Shown here piece by piece: positions 36,563-44,887 of a stretch of DNA of 64,000 bases. The DNA is taken from NCBI RefSeq assembly GCF_038446955.1, contig NZ_CP151803.1, positions 3,968,001 to 4,032,000 on the forward strand, read 5' to 3'. Below the pieces are notes generated by a model. The model saw only the letters and a list, made by a program, of their open reading frames with translations, was not told the origin of the DNA and did no database searches. This DNA is from Pedobacter sp. FW305-3-2-15-E-R2A2. Lineage in GTDB: Bacteria; Bacteroidota; Bacteroidia; Sphingobacteriales; Sphingobacteriaceae. Position 1 is the stretch's first letter, and every line of letters starts with the position of its first letter. The position numbers and the translations under genes are program-made.

Positions 36563-38959
36563 ATGAACATTCGACTCTTTTTCCTTTTTGTATTGCTTTG
36601 TTTCAACGCTGCTGCACAGCCGCTCTCTCCTGAAAAAAATAAAGGGATGATCAGTGGCCGTTTAACAGACCATTCCAGCAAACTTTCCATCGCCTACGTA
36701 ACCATCAGCATTAAAGACCAGGCCGCAAAATCTGTTGTCGTCGCAATGAGCAACGAAAAAGGATTCTTTAAAATTGAGGAGCTTCCCTTTGGCACCTTTA
36801 ACATAGAATTCAGGTTCATGGGCTTTCAGCCATTGATAAAGTCCGTTATCCTGACTGCTGCTCAAAGTACCGCTGAGCTTGGCATCTTATCTTTAGAAGA
36901 AGACAAAAACCTGTTAAAGGAAGTATCGATCAATGGCGAAAAATCAACCCTCAACCTAAAGCTGGATAAAAAGATATTTGAAGTCGGCAAAGACGTGTTG
37001 CTGCAAAGTGGCTCCCTGACGGAATTGCTGAACAGTGTACCTTCCGTTGCGGTAAGTCCATCGGGAACCCTGAGCCTAAGGGGAAACAGCAATGTATTTG
37101 TCCTCATTAACGGCCGCCGTTCCGGACTTACACAGGGCAATGCGCTCGAGCAGATTCCTGCCGATCATATCGAAAGAATCGAAGTCATCACGAACCCTTC
37201 TTCCAGGTATGATGCCTCCGGTTCAGCAGGGATCATCAACATCATTCTGAAGAAAAATAAGAATACCGGGTTTAACGGACAGGCCAGGATTGTTGCAGGT
37301 CTTCCCAATGATTCGAGGATTAATCCAAGCTTGAATTACAAGTCGGACAAGCTCAATCTGTTTTCCACTTTTGGCATTAGAAATACGGATTATAATGGCC
37401 TGTATCAGACTAAACAAACCATAACAGATCAAGGAAAACCGACACACCTGAATCAGGTACAGAAAGAAGACCGCAATGATAAAGGAAAGCTGTTCTACCT
37501 TGGCGCTGATTATTTTATCAACGCTCAAAATACCATTACCGCAGCCTTTCTTCGAAATGCAACCAAAGATCACGATAAAACAATTTTAAATTACGACTTC
37601 AGCAGTTCCCTTGCTACAGACAGCACGATTCGACGTAATGGAGAATCCAGGGAGTCCAGAAATTACAATCAACTGGAATTTAACTATACCAAAACCTTTA
37701 AGGACGCCGGGAAAAAGCTGACTGTAGACATGCAGTATGACTTCTGGAACAGCGATAAAAACTGGGAGTTGAACACCACCAGGCTGTCGCCGGTAATGGC
37801 AACAAACGCTCCGATCCGAACGGCTTCCATAGGTTCGAGCAAAGATTTCCTTTTACAAACCGATTTTGTACAGCCACTGAGTACCCGATCCAATCTTGAA
37901 CTGGGATTAAAACTGGAAAAGAGATTGGTGAGCAGCGATTTCAAAGCAGAAGAACAACCGGGAGATTCCTGGCACATCATAGATGGAATTGACAATAAAA
38001 TGGATTACAATGAACTGATTGGAAGTGCCTATACCCAGTTTAGCAGTAAAATCAAGAAGTTTTCTTATTTGATCGGCTTACGTACTGAAGCCACAAAAAT
38101 CACGATTGAAGATCTTGGAAATGAGTTCAACAATAAAAAAGATTACCTCCGTTTGTTTCCAACCCTTCATACCAGCTACGAGTTTAAGACTGGCTCTGCT
38201 TTGCAGCTGAGCTATAGCAAACGCATCAACCGACCTTCATTATACCTTTTATACCCTTTCAATGAACTCACGGATTTCAATGCGCAATTTGTCGGCAATC
38301 CCGACCTGAACCCATCCTACGCCAATGTATTTGAATTCAGTTTCTTACAAAAATGGGGAACATTAACCTTTAATCCTTCCCTCTATTATCAATACATCAA
38401 AAGCCCGATACAGGATTATACGTATAGAAATTCAAATGGTGTTTTTATCAGTTCAGCGGTCAACATTGACCAGGAGATCAGACGCGGTGCGGAACTGAGC
38501 ATTCTTTACAATCCGGTTAAAGTGCTTTCCCTAAACCTGGAATTGAACATTTATCATTTTGAACAGGCCGGCGCATTCGGCACGCAGGATTTCAATTTCT
38601 CTGGCGGAGCCTCCACTGCGAGACTGGGCGCACAGGTAAAGCTCCCGGCAGAGTTCAGTCTTCAGGGACGATATAATTTTACCGGAGTGCAAAGTAATGC
38701 GCAAAGCCGGACCAATGCGATCCATTTCATGGACCTGGGCTTAAGTAAAAACCTGTTTAAGAATAAAGCGACAGTGGTTTTAGATGGAACAAATGTGCTC
38801 AACAGCAGGAAGACCAACACTTTAACCAGGGGGACAAATTATGTCTTAAACCAGGTCAGTCGTCCCGATGCATCCAGGTATCGCTTGAGTTTTGTCTATC
38901 GTTTTAAGGGGAAAGAAAGCCAGTCTGTGCGTCAGGCAAAGACTGGAAACCGGAATTAA
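36563..38959 (+). CDS. TonB-dependent receptor-like outer membrane beta-barrel protein
   Basis: 798 residues from the ATG at 36563, where a clean signal peptide begins (MNIRLFFLFVLLCFNAAAQ); the longer frame is rejected for that reason. A CarboxypepD_reg-like beta-sandwich occupies about residues 30-115 (GMISGRLTDHSSKLSIAYVT). The plug follows (SLTELLNSVPSVAV, ADHIERIEVITNPSSRYD), then an outer-membrane beta-barrel of the OMP_b-brl_3 type with an aromatic C-terminal strand (YRLSFVYRFKG). No SusD partner lies nearby, so it is not a classical polysaccharide utilisation pair. The substrate is unknown. Confidence 0.9.
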   Translation: MNIRLFFLFVLLCFNAAAQPLSPEKNKGMISGRLTDHSSKLSIAYVTISIKDQAAKSVVVAMSNEKGFFKIEELPFGTFNIEFRFMGFQPLIKSVILTAAQSTAELGILSLEEDKNLLKEVSINGEKSTLNLKLDKKIFEVGKDVLLQSGSLTELLNSVPSVAVSPSGTLSLRGNSNVFVLINGRRSGLTQGNALEQIPADHIERIEVITNPSSRYDASGSAGIINIILKKNKNTGFNGQARIVAGLPNDSRINPSLNYKSDKLNLFSTFGIRNTDYNGLYQTKQTITDQGKPTHLNQVQKEDRNDKGKLFYLGADYFINAQNTITAAFLRNATKDHDKTILNYDFSSSLATDSTIRRNGESRESRNYNQLEFNYTKTFKDAGKKLTVDMQYDFWNSDKNWELNTTRLSPVMATNAPIRTASIGSSKDFLLQTDFVQPLSTRSNLELGLKLEKRLVSSDFKAEEQPGDSWHIIDGIDNKMDYNELIGSAYTQFSSKIKKFSYLIGLRTEATKITIEDLGNEFNNKKDYLRLFPTLHTSYEFKTGSALQLSYSKRINRPSLYLLYPFNELTDFNAQFVGNPDLNPSYANVFEFSFLQKWGTLTFNPSLYYQYIKSPIQDYTYRNSNGVFISSAVNIDQEIRRGAELSILYNPVKVLSLNLELNIYHFEQAGAFGTQDFNFSGGASTARLGAQVKLPAEFSLQGRYNFTGVQSNAQSRTNAIHFMDLGLSKNLFKNKATVVLDGTNVLNSRKTNTLTRGTNYVLNQVSRPDASRYRLSFVYRFKGKESQSVRQAKTGNRN

Positions 38960-38961
38960 AT

Positions 38962-39375
38962 TTACAACCGACGCTCAGATTTGTCAATTGGGAGGTCATT
39001 AATGCTGGCATAACGTTTTTCCATCAAACCGTCTTCATTAAACTCCCAATTTTCGTTTCCATAGGCCCTGAACCATTGCCCCTGCTGGTCCTGCCATTCG
39101 TATTCAAACCGAACCGCAATTCGGTTGTCGGTATATGCCCATAATTCCTTTTTCAGCTTATAATTCAATTCTTTTTTCCATTTCCCTTTCAGGAATTCCT
39201 GAACTGCTTTACGCCCGTTCACAAATGTATCGCGGTTTCTCCATTCTGTATCCAATGAATACGCCATAGAAATGCGTTCAGGGTCCTGTGAATTCCAGGC
39301 ATCTTCGGCAAGTTGAACCTTTTGAATCGCTGTTTCAAGCGTAAATGGGGGTAGCGGATATTTCTTTTCCATCAT
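38962..39375 (-). CDS. SnoaL/NTF2-like protein, DUF1348 family
   Basis: This 137-residue protein has the DUF1348 pattern: [54 protein letters not shown], and [29 protein letters not shown] split over residues 86-114. The fold is a small alpha+beta barrel, often predicted as a cyclase or isomerase-like fold; the reaction is unknown. Either Met of the MM start may be used. It is convergent with the TonB-type gene, their stop codons being two bases apart. Confidence 0.88.
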   Translation of the reverse strand: MMEKKYPLPPFTLETAIQKVQLAEDAWNSQDPERISMAYSLDTEWRNRDTFVNGRKAVQEFLKGKWKKELNYKLKKELWAYTDNRIAVRFEYEWQDQQGQWFRAYGNENWEFNEDGLMEKRYASINDLPIDKSERRL

Positions 39376-39395
39376 GATTTGATATTTATTTGCGA

Positions 39396-39403
39396 CAAAA
39401 ATA
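39396..39403 (-). promoter_or_regulatory. Bacteroidota-type -7 element for the DUF1348 gene
   Basis: The minus strand reads TATTTTTG, matching TAnnTTTG, 21 bp before the DUF1348 start codon. A matching -33 element is not evident. Confidence 0.35.
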
Positions 39404-39494
39404 CAAGAGGAATACCTGCTTTAAAAACGATTAAAAGCGATGCAAGGCATCATAATTAGTGATGCAACAAACAAATTTATGAAGGAACGAACAA

Positions 39495-40736
39495 TTAATT
39501 CTGATCAAGAGCTGCTGCTTCCTGTAGTCTTTTTTTGGCCTTACGAAGAAAACGGAAAAGCAAAAAGCCGATCAACAAAGTAATAAAGCCCTGTATCATC
39601 ACGGTATCGGGTGTTCCGATCAAATGAGACAAAGTCCCGATTAAAAGCCCGCCTAAAGGCTGCATTCCAAAAAATGCCATCGCATAAAAGCTGATCACTC
39701 TTCCCCGCATTGCCGGATCTACGGTCGTTTGAATGAGGGTATTACTGATGGTAATCTGCGACATCATTCCAAAGCCGGAGATTGCCGCAAAGACCAGTGC
39801 AACCGGATAATAAGTGCTGTGCGAAAATAAAACCAGTCCGGCACCAAAGATGAGGGTACTGATGGCCAGGATTCTCCTCAGGTTTCTTCCGGGTTTAAGA
39901 GAGGCCAGAAAAATTGCTCCGGAAAAAGCACCGAGTCCAATCACACTGTCGATCACACCAAAAGTAGAAGCCGTACCTTTAAAGATGTCTTTTGCATATA
40001 CCGGAATCAAGGTACTAAATGGCAAGACAAAGAGACTGATCAATGCCAGCATCAGGAGCACATAAGAGATGGAAGGTGTTCTTCTGATGTATTGAAAGCC
40101 TTCTTTAAGTTCTGAAAAAATATTCTTTTGATGCGCTGTCGCTGTAAATTTTGGCAGCCTCATCATCAATAAAGAGCCGATTACGGCGATAAAACTAAAA
40201 GCGTTTAAGCCAAAACAAATGTCTTCTCCAAATTTCTCCAGGGCCAGTCCAGCCAGTCCGGGTCCGATCAACCGGGAAAGGTTCACCATAGAAGAATTCA
40301 AAGCCAGCGCATTGGGCAGGTCGGCTTTATTTTCTACCATTTCATAAACTAAAGATTGTCTTGCCGGTACATCAAAAGCATTGATGATGCCCAGCATGGC
40401 ACTTAAAGCAATGATCTCCCAAACGGAATAGTCCTTAAAGAAAATCAGCAAGGTCAAAAGCACGGCCTGCAACATCGAGGCCACCTGAGTAAGCAGCAAG
40501 AGCTTATAACGGTTATAGCGGTCTGCTGCTACCCCACCCAGAAAAGAGAACACAAAGGATGGAAATAAGCTGGCAAAGAGTGTCAGTCCAAGCATAAAGT
40601 TAGAATGCGTTTTCTCATAGATCACCCAGCTGACTGCCGTTTTTTGCATCCAGGTCCCAATCAGCGACACGGATTGTCCGGTAAAATATAATCGGTAATT
40701 GCGACTCTTAAATGCGTTGAAAGTACTTATATCCAT
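39495..40736 (-). CDS. MFS exporter, EntS-like (MFS_3) family
   Basis: This 413-residue protein has 11-12 membrane helices and the MFS_3 signature: FRSRNYRLYF-like NAFKSRNYRLYFTGQSVSLIGTW at the N-terminus, GGVAADRYNRYKLLL as motif A, and DVPARQSLVYEMV after helix 4. Members export siderophores or other small molecules. The gene stands alone; the DUF4269 remnant lies divergent to it. No substrate can be inferred from context. Confidence 0.88.
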   Translation of the reverse strand: MDISTFNAFKSRNYRLYFTGQSVSLIGTWMQKTAVSWVIYEKTHSNFMLGLTLFASLFPSFVFSFLGGVAADRYNRYKLLLLTQVASMLQAVLLTLLIFFKDYSVWEIIALSAMLGIINAFDVPARQSLVYEMVENKADLPNALALNSSMVNLSRLIGPGLAGLALEKFGEDICFGLNAFSFIAVIGSLLMMRLPKFTATAHQKNIFSELKEGFQYIRRTPSISYVLLMLALISLFVLPFSTLIPVYAKDIFKGTASTFGVIDSVIGLGAFSGAIFLASLKPGRNLRRILAISTLIFGAGLVLFSHSTYYPVALVFAAISGFGMMSQITISNTLIQTTVDPAMRGRVISFYAMAFFGMQPLGGLLIGTLSHLIGTPDTVMIQGFITLLIGFLLFRFLRKAKKRLQEAAALDQN

Positions 40737-40942
40737 AATTGTTTGTCCCTGAAGGACCGAAAGAATTCAGGTAAAGGCAGTGCAAAAATCGTCGCAGAAA
40801 TTGAGCCAGAATCCCTTATTCAGGAAAGATCATGAAATTATTACCCCGGAAAACCCGAAAAAATGTAGATTTATCCCGATCAGTTGCCAACTGATCATGC
40901 CCCTATAGAAAAGCGCCATGAATTCAAAAATGAACTTCCCTG

Positions 40943-41128
40943 ATGATCAAAAAGTTTGACACCATTGCTCATCTCGCCAGTGGCACTTTAAAACAGCAGG
41001 ATGCTTATGATACACTGGAAACGCACCAGGTATTAGAAAAGTTAAAAAGCTTTGATCCGATTCTTGCAGGAACGGTTCCAATTGATATTGCGATCGCTGA
41101 TAGTGACCTTGATGTCATTTGCTGTTAG
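40943..41128 (+). pseudogene. truncated DUF4269 protein
   Basis: The 61 residues match only the N-terminal third of DUF4269 proteins (normally about 180 residues): KQQDAYDTLETHQVLEKLK, then FDPILAGTVPIDIAI and SDLDVICC, where the stop falls. The nucleotidyltransferase-like core DSDLD motif remains but all that follows is absent. The next 45 bp before the DUF6515 stop codon hold no matching frame, so the gene is a deletion remnant rather than a simple nonsense mutant. Confidence 0.65.
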
Positions 41129-41173
41129 GAAGGATGATGACCTTAAAGCACCAGGAAAAAGATGATTCAGCGG

Positions 41174-41944
41174 TTAAAGACCAGAATTATCCAGTCCGAT
41201 CACTTTATAGCTTATTTTCCCGCCATTGACCACTTCTTCATAATACGCACCATCATCAGTTACATAATATCTTTCTCCTTTGATAAAGACCTCTCTGGAA
41301 CTTTCAGGTAAAGTCTCTACCACATCGCCCACCTGAACACCCCGATCCTTAGCAGCTGAATTATTGGAATCCGTATTCAATACCCCATCTTTTCCGGCTA
41401 CCACATACACAGATTTCCCATCGGCTTTTTCAATAATGTTATAGTACACCCCTTTGTATTCATAATACGTTTGTCCGTTGATCTGAACTTCCTTGGCATC
41501 GGAAGGGATATTGGGTACTTCGGCGCCTACCGGAGGAACGACTACTTTATAAGCATTGTCATATTCCCTGTAAAATAATCCACCGGAATAATAAAACTGA
41601 TCGGTACCAAAGAAGAAAGGATAATACCCGAATGGCAATACATTAATCCGAAGTCCGAGGTAAGGTCTGTAATAACTGCGGTATCCATAAAATGGTCTTC
41701 TGTAAATTCCGAAGCCAGGTCTGTAAATATGTCCGGGCCTTCTGCCAATATAGCCAATCCGGTTCCCTCCCCGGAATACCTGCCCTGTTGAAGGTCTGTA
41801 GGAACTTCCTCCTCTGGACGGACCATGGCCCCCTCTTCCTCCGCCATGTCCGGATCTTTGGGCAAAAACAGTGCTAACCGTAGCGCCGCTCATCAACACA
41901 ATTGCCCCTGCAATGATCAGCGGTTTAAACCAAGAAGTTTTCAT
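41174..41944 (-). CDS. secreted DUF6515-family protein
   Basis: 256 residues from the ATG at 41944 (the longer frame starts at TTG). A signal peptide ending near STVFAQ is followed by a Gly/Arg/Tyr-rich low-complexity stretch, with many RPGFGIYRRPFYGY-type repeats (residues 30-95). The C-terminal half has two YY-rich repeats, QTYYEYKGVYYNII and ERYYVTDDGAYYEEV, typical of the DUF6515 family. It is probably periplasmic or outer-surface associated. The function is unknown. Confidence 0.8.
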   Translation of the reverse strand: MKTSWFKPLIIAGAIVLMSGATVSTVFAQRSGHGGGRGGHGPSRGGSSYRPSTGQVFRGGNRIGYIGRRPGHIYRPGFGIYRRPFYGYRSYYRPYLGLRINVLPFGYYPFFFGTDQFYYSGGLFYREYDNAYKVVVPPVGAEVPNIPSDAKEVQINGQTYYEYKGVYYNIIEKADGKSVYVVAGKDGVLNTDSNNSAAKDRGVQVGDVVETLPESSREVFIKGERYYVTDDGAYYEEVVNGGKISYKVIGLDNSGL

Positions 41945-42092
41945 ATCTATCAATTTAGCTATAGGACGAAACGAAAATAAAAAGGATTATCTGAAATCCC
42001 GAAATTGCTAAAAGCTGACACAATCATGATAAAACTAAGCTGACGAGCTATCTTCATAGAAAAGTCAGAATTCTAAATAAATTAGGAATTAA

Positions 42093-42104
42093 ATTGTACA
42101 CAAT
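42093..42104. promoter_or_regulatory. ohrR: candidate OhrR operator
   Basis: ATTGT and ACAAT flank two bases, a perfect short inverted repeat in an AT-rich setting 28 bp before the ohrR start. OhrR operators in other bacteria contain similar AATTGT/ACAATT half-sites, so autoregulation at this site is plausible. Confidence 0.45.
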
Positions 42105-42132
42105 ATAATTTTACAAAACCAATTCAACAGCA

Positions 42133-42564
42133 ATGGAAAATTTAAAACTTGAAAACCAGTTATGTTTCCCTATCTACGCGTTATCACGCCAGATTACGGC
42201 CCTGTATCGGCCTCATCTGGAAGCACTTGAGCTCACCTATCCTCAGTATTTAGTAATGCTTGCACTTTGGGAACATGAAACAGTCACCGTAAAACAGTTG
42301 GGTAAATTATTATGGCTGGACAGCGGCACCCTGACTCCATTGCTAAAACGTATGGAAGAAAATGGATTATTGAGCAGAAACCGCTCCGAAGCAGATGAAA
42401 GGGTGGTCAACATCCGGATTTCTGCTAAAGGAACCGCATTGAAACAACTGGCCCTTTCTATCCCGGAGGCGATAAAAGATGCCTTGTCAACAGATGATGA
42501 GCAGCTTTTTAATTTGCGCGATCAATTGAAACAAATCTTATCGGTAACCCCTACAAATAAATAG
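42133..42564 (+). CDS. ohrR: OhrR-like MarR-family peroxide-sensing repressor
   Basis: This 143-residue MarR protein has the OhrR signature LENQLCFPIYALSRQI, with the peroxide-sensing Cys at residue 11, then LTYPQYLVMLALWE, the winged helix LWLDSGTLTPLLKRMEENGL, and the DERVVNIRIS wing. In the family, oxidation of that Cys releases the DNA and derepresses ohr. The ohr gene starts 33 bp downstream on the same strand, which supports the assignment. Confidence 0.92.
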   Translation: MENLKLENQLCFPIYALSRQITALYRPHLEALELTYPQYLVMLALWEHETVTVKQLGKLLWLDSGTLTPLLKRMEENGLLSRNRSEADERVVNIRISAKGTALKQLALSIPEAIKDALSTDDEQLFNLRDQLKQILSVTPTNK

Positions 42565-42597
42565 AAGCCCTTATTAACCCTTTAAAAAACAGATAAA

Positions 42598-43023
42598 ATG
42601 AAAGTATTGTATACAGCCGCAGCTACAGCAACAGGCGGAAGAAACGGACAAGTTAAAAGCTCAGATGGTGTATTAGACCTTGAAGTACGCATGCCAAAAG
42701 CATTGGGTGGTGCACAGGATGGTTACACCAATCCGGAACAATTGTTTGCTGCCGGATATTCCGCCTGCTTTGACAGCGCCTTGAACCTGGTGATCAAAAC
42801 CGGAAAAATTACTACAGGGGTCACCACCGTAACTGCAGAAGTGAGCATTGGTCAGAACGATACCGGCGGATTTGGTCTGGCGGTTAAAATGGCGGTAAAT
42901 ATCCCTGGAGTAGACCAGCAGCAAGCGGAAGAATTGGTGGCAAAGGCACATCAGATCTGCCCTTATTCTAACGCCACAAGGGGAAATATGGAAGTGATCC
43001 TTAGTGTAACAAATAACGGTTAA
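42598..43023 (+). CDS. ohr: organic hydroperoxide resistance protein Ohr
   Basis: This 141-residue OsmC-fold peroxidase has the two reactive cysteines of the Ohr class: Cys57 in GYSACFDSAL and Cys121 in HQICPYSNATRGN. The TNPEQLFAAGYSACF block is diagnostic for Ohr rather than OsmC. The enzyme reduces organic hydroperoxides, usually with lipoylated protein as reductant. It is paired with ohrR and followed by a strong terminator. Confidence 0.95.
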   Translation: MKVLYTAAATATGGRNGQVKSSDGVLDLEVRMPKALGGAQDGYTNPEQLFAAGYSACFDSALNLVIKTGKITTGVTTVTAEVSIGQNDTGGFGLAVKMAVNIPGVDQQQAEELVAKAHQICPYSNATRGNMEVILSVTNNG

Positions 43024-43044
43024 CCATCATCGTTTTAAATTTTT

Positions 43045-43085
43045 AAAGCCTGAGCGGATTCAACAGCATCCGCTCAGGCTTTTTT
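43045..43085 (+). terminator. intrinsic terminator after ohr
   Basis: Perfect 15-bp arms (43045-43059 and 43068-43082, containing GCCTGAGCGGAT and its complement) flank an 8-base loop and run into a T-tract ending at 43085. It lies 22 bp past the ohr stop and ends the ohrR-ohr transcript. Confidence 0.93.
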
Positions 43086-43127
43086 ATTGGCACAATAATT
43101 CGTATTTTGACTTAAACTCCCTCCCCT

Positions 43128-44870
43128 ATGCCGATCCTGTGGAAATATTTTAAAGAACAAAAATGGTGGGTAGTTCTGGCTCTTTTCCTTGCCGCTATAG
43201 CCCAATTGTTAAGTCTTACCGACCCCATTATCTTTGGAAAGATCATTGATGAATACGCCACAAATCCAGGTAACAAAAGTCAGGAAGTTTTGGTAAAAGG
43301 CGTACTTTACTGGCTGAGCATAGCGATAGGGATTGCCATCGCCGCCAGAATCGCCAAAGCTTTTCAGGAATATTATACCCGCCTTGCCGTTCAGCAATTC
43401 GGAATGCAGATCTTTAACGATGGCTTGAAACAAACACTCCGCCTCTCCTTTCAGGAATTTGAGGAAAGCCATAGCGGAGAAACCTTATCCATCTTACAAA
43501 AGGTAAAAACAGATACAGAACGTTTCATCAATTCTTTCATTAACATTCTCTTTTCTTCCCTTGTAGGAATGGGTTTTCTCATCTGGTATTCCATTACCAA
43601 GAACTGGATGCTGGTTCCGGTCTTTATCATTGGCATCCTGGTGCTCGGATCACTCACCGGCTTGTTAAGTAAGAAAATAAAAACTGTACAGCGTTCGATC
43701 AACAAAGAAACCAATAAAATGGCGGGGGTGATCACAGAATCGCTCCGCAATATAGAGCTGGTCAAGAGTCTTGGCCTGACCTTCCCTGAGATTCGCAGAT
43801 TAAAAATCCAGACACAAAAGATTTATGATCTGGAAATGATGAAAACAAAGCGGGTCCGAACATTGTCCTTTCTCCAGGGAACCACGCTGAACCTGCTGAA
43901 ACAATCCATTTTATTTATCCTGCTTTGGCTGATCTTCCGCAATAAACTCAGCACCGGAGAGCTGATCACGATGCAATTCATTTCTACTTCTATTTTTGGG
44001 CCTCTACAAGACCTTGGAAACATCATTTTAAGCTACCGCGAAGTGGAAGCTTCAGTTCATAACTTTGATCAGCTGATGCAAAAACCCATCGAGCGCAAGC
44101 CCGAATCTCCGAAAAAGACGGGTCCATTAAAAAACTTATCATTTGACCAGGTCATTTTTCGACACAAAACAGCACAGACAAATGCCATAGACAACATCTC
44201 TTTCCATGTCAACAGTGGGGAAACCATCGCTTTTGTTGGCCCTTCAGGATCTGGAAAATCAACCCTGGTGAAACTCCTGGTCGGATTATACCGCCCGGTA
44301 TCCGGGTCGATTCTCTTCAATGAATTCAATGCAAAAGAGATCAGCTATAATGAATTGCGGCGCCAGATTGGTTTTGTGACCCAGGATACCCAATTGTTTG
44401 CCGGCACCATTAAAGAGAACTTATTATTTGTAAAAGGAACGGCAACAGATGAAGAATTGATGAGCGCTTTAGAAAAGGCCTCCTGTACCAACCTTTTGGC
44501 CAAATCGGAGAAAGGGATCAATACCCTGCTCGGTGAAGGTGGCCTGAAATTATCCGGAGGAGAAAAACAGAGAATCTCCATTGCAAGAGCTTTATTGAGG
44601 AATCCGAGATTGCTCATTTTTGATGAAGCCACCTCTGCATTGGATTCCCTTACCGAAGAAGAAATTACCAGTACCATCCGCGACCTTTCCATGAGCAAAG
44701 ACCGCATCACCATTGTCATTGCCCACCGCCTTTCGACGATCATGCATGCCGATGTGATCTATGTGCTGGAAAAAGGAATGATCTCTGAAGCCGGCTCTCA
44801 TGAAGAACTGCTGGAACAAAAAGGCCTCTACTATGCAATGTGGCGACAACAAGTTGGAGAAAGGAAGTGA
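43128..44870 (+). CDS. ABC exporter, fused membrane and ATPase domains
   Basis: This 580-residue protein is a half-transporter with six membrane helices (residues 15-305) and an ABC ATPase (335-575). The ATPase shows Walker A GPSGSGKST, Q-loop VTQDTQLF, signature LSGGEKQRISIA, Walker B LLIFDEATSALD and H-loop IAHRLS. It probably works as a homodimer exporting lipids or drugs (MsbA-like family). No fused peptidase domain is present. The antiporter gene follows 17 bp later. Confidence 0.93.
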   Translation: MPILWKYFKEQKWWVVLALFLAAIAQLLSLTDPIIFGKIIDEYATNPGNKSQEVLVKGVLYWLSIAIGIAIAARIAKAFQEYYTRLAVQQFGMQIFNDGLKQTLRLSFQEFEESHSGETLSILQKVKTDTERFINSFINILFSSLVGMGFLIWYSITKNWMLVPVFIIGILVLGSLTGLLSKKIKTVQRSINKETNKMAGVITESLRNIELVKSLGLTFPEIRRLKIQTQKIYDLEMMKTKRVRTLSFLQGTTLNLLKQSILFILLWLIFRNKLSTGELITMQFISTSIFGPLQDLGNIILSYREVEASVHNFDQLMQKPIERKPESPKKTGPLKNLSFDQVIFRHKTAQTNAIDNISFHVNSGETIAFVGPSGSGKSTLVKLLVGLYRPVSGSILFNEFNAKEISYNELRRQIGFVTQDTQLFAGTIKENLLFVKGTATDEELMSALEKASCTNLLAKSEKGINTLLGEGGLKLSGGEKQRISIARALLRNPRLLIFDEATSALDSLTEEEITSTIRDLSMSKDRITIVIAHRLSTIMHADVIYVLEKGMISEAGSHEELLEQKGLYYAMWRQQVGERK

Positions 44871-44883
44871 TTTTTTAACTTTG
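44854..44883 (+). promoter_or_regulatory. candidate Bacteroidota promoter for the antiporter gene
   Basis: TTG at 44854-44856, a 19-bp spacer and TAACTTTG at 44876-44883 match the Bacteroidota -33/-7 pattern in both sequence and spacing. The -7 box ends four bases before the antiporter ATG at 44888, so the message would be leaderless or nearly so. The promoter starts inside the end of the ABC gene. Confidence 0.5.
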
Positions 44884-44887
44884 CGAA

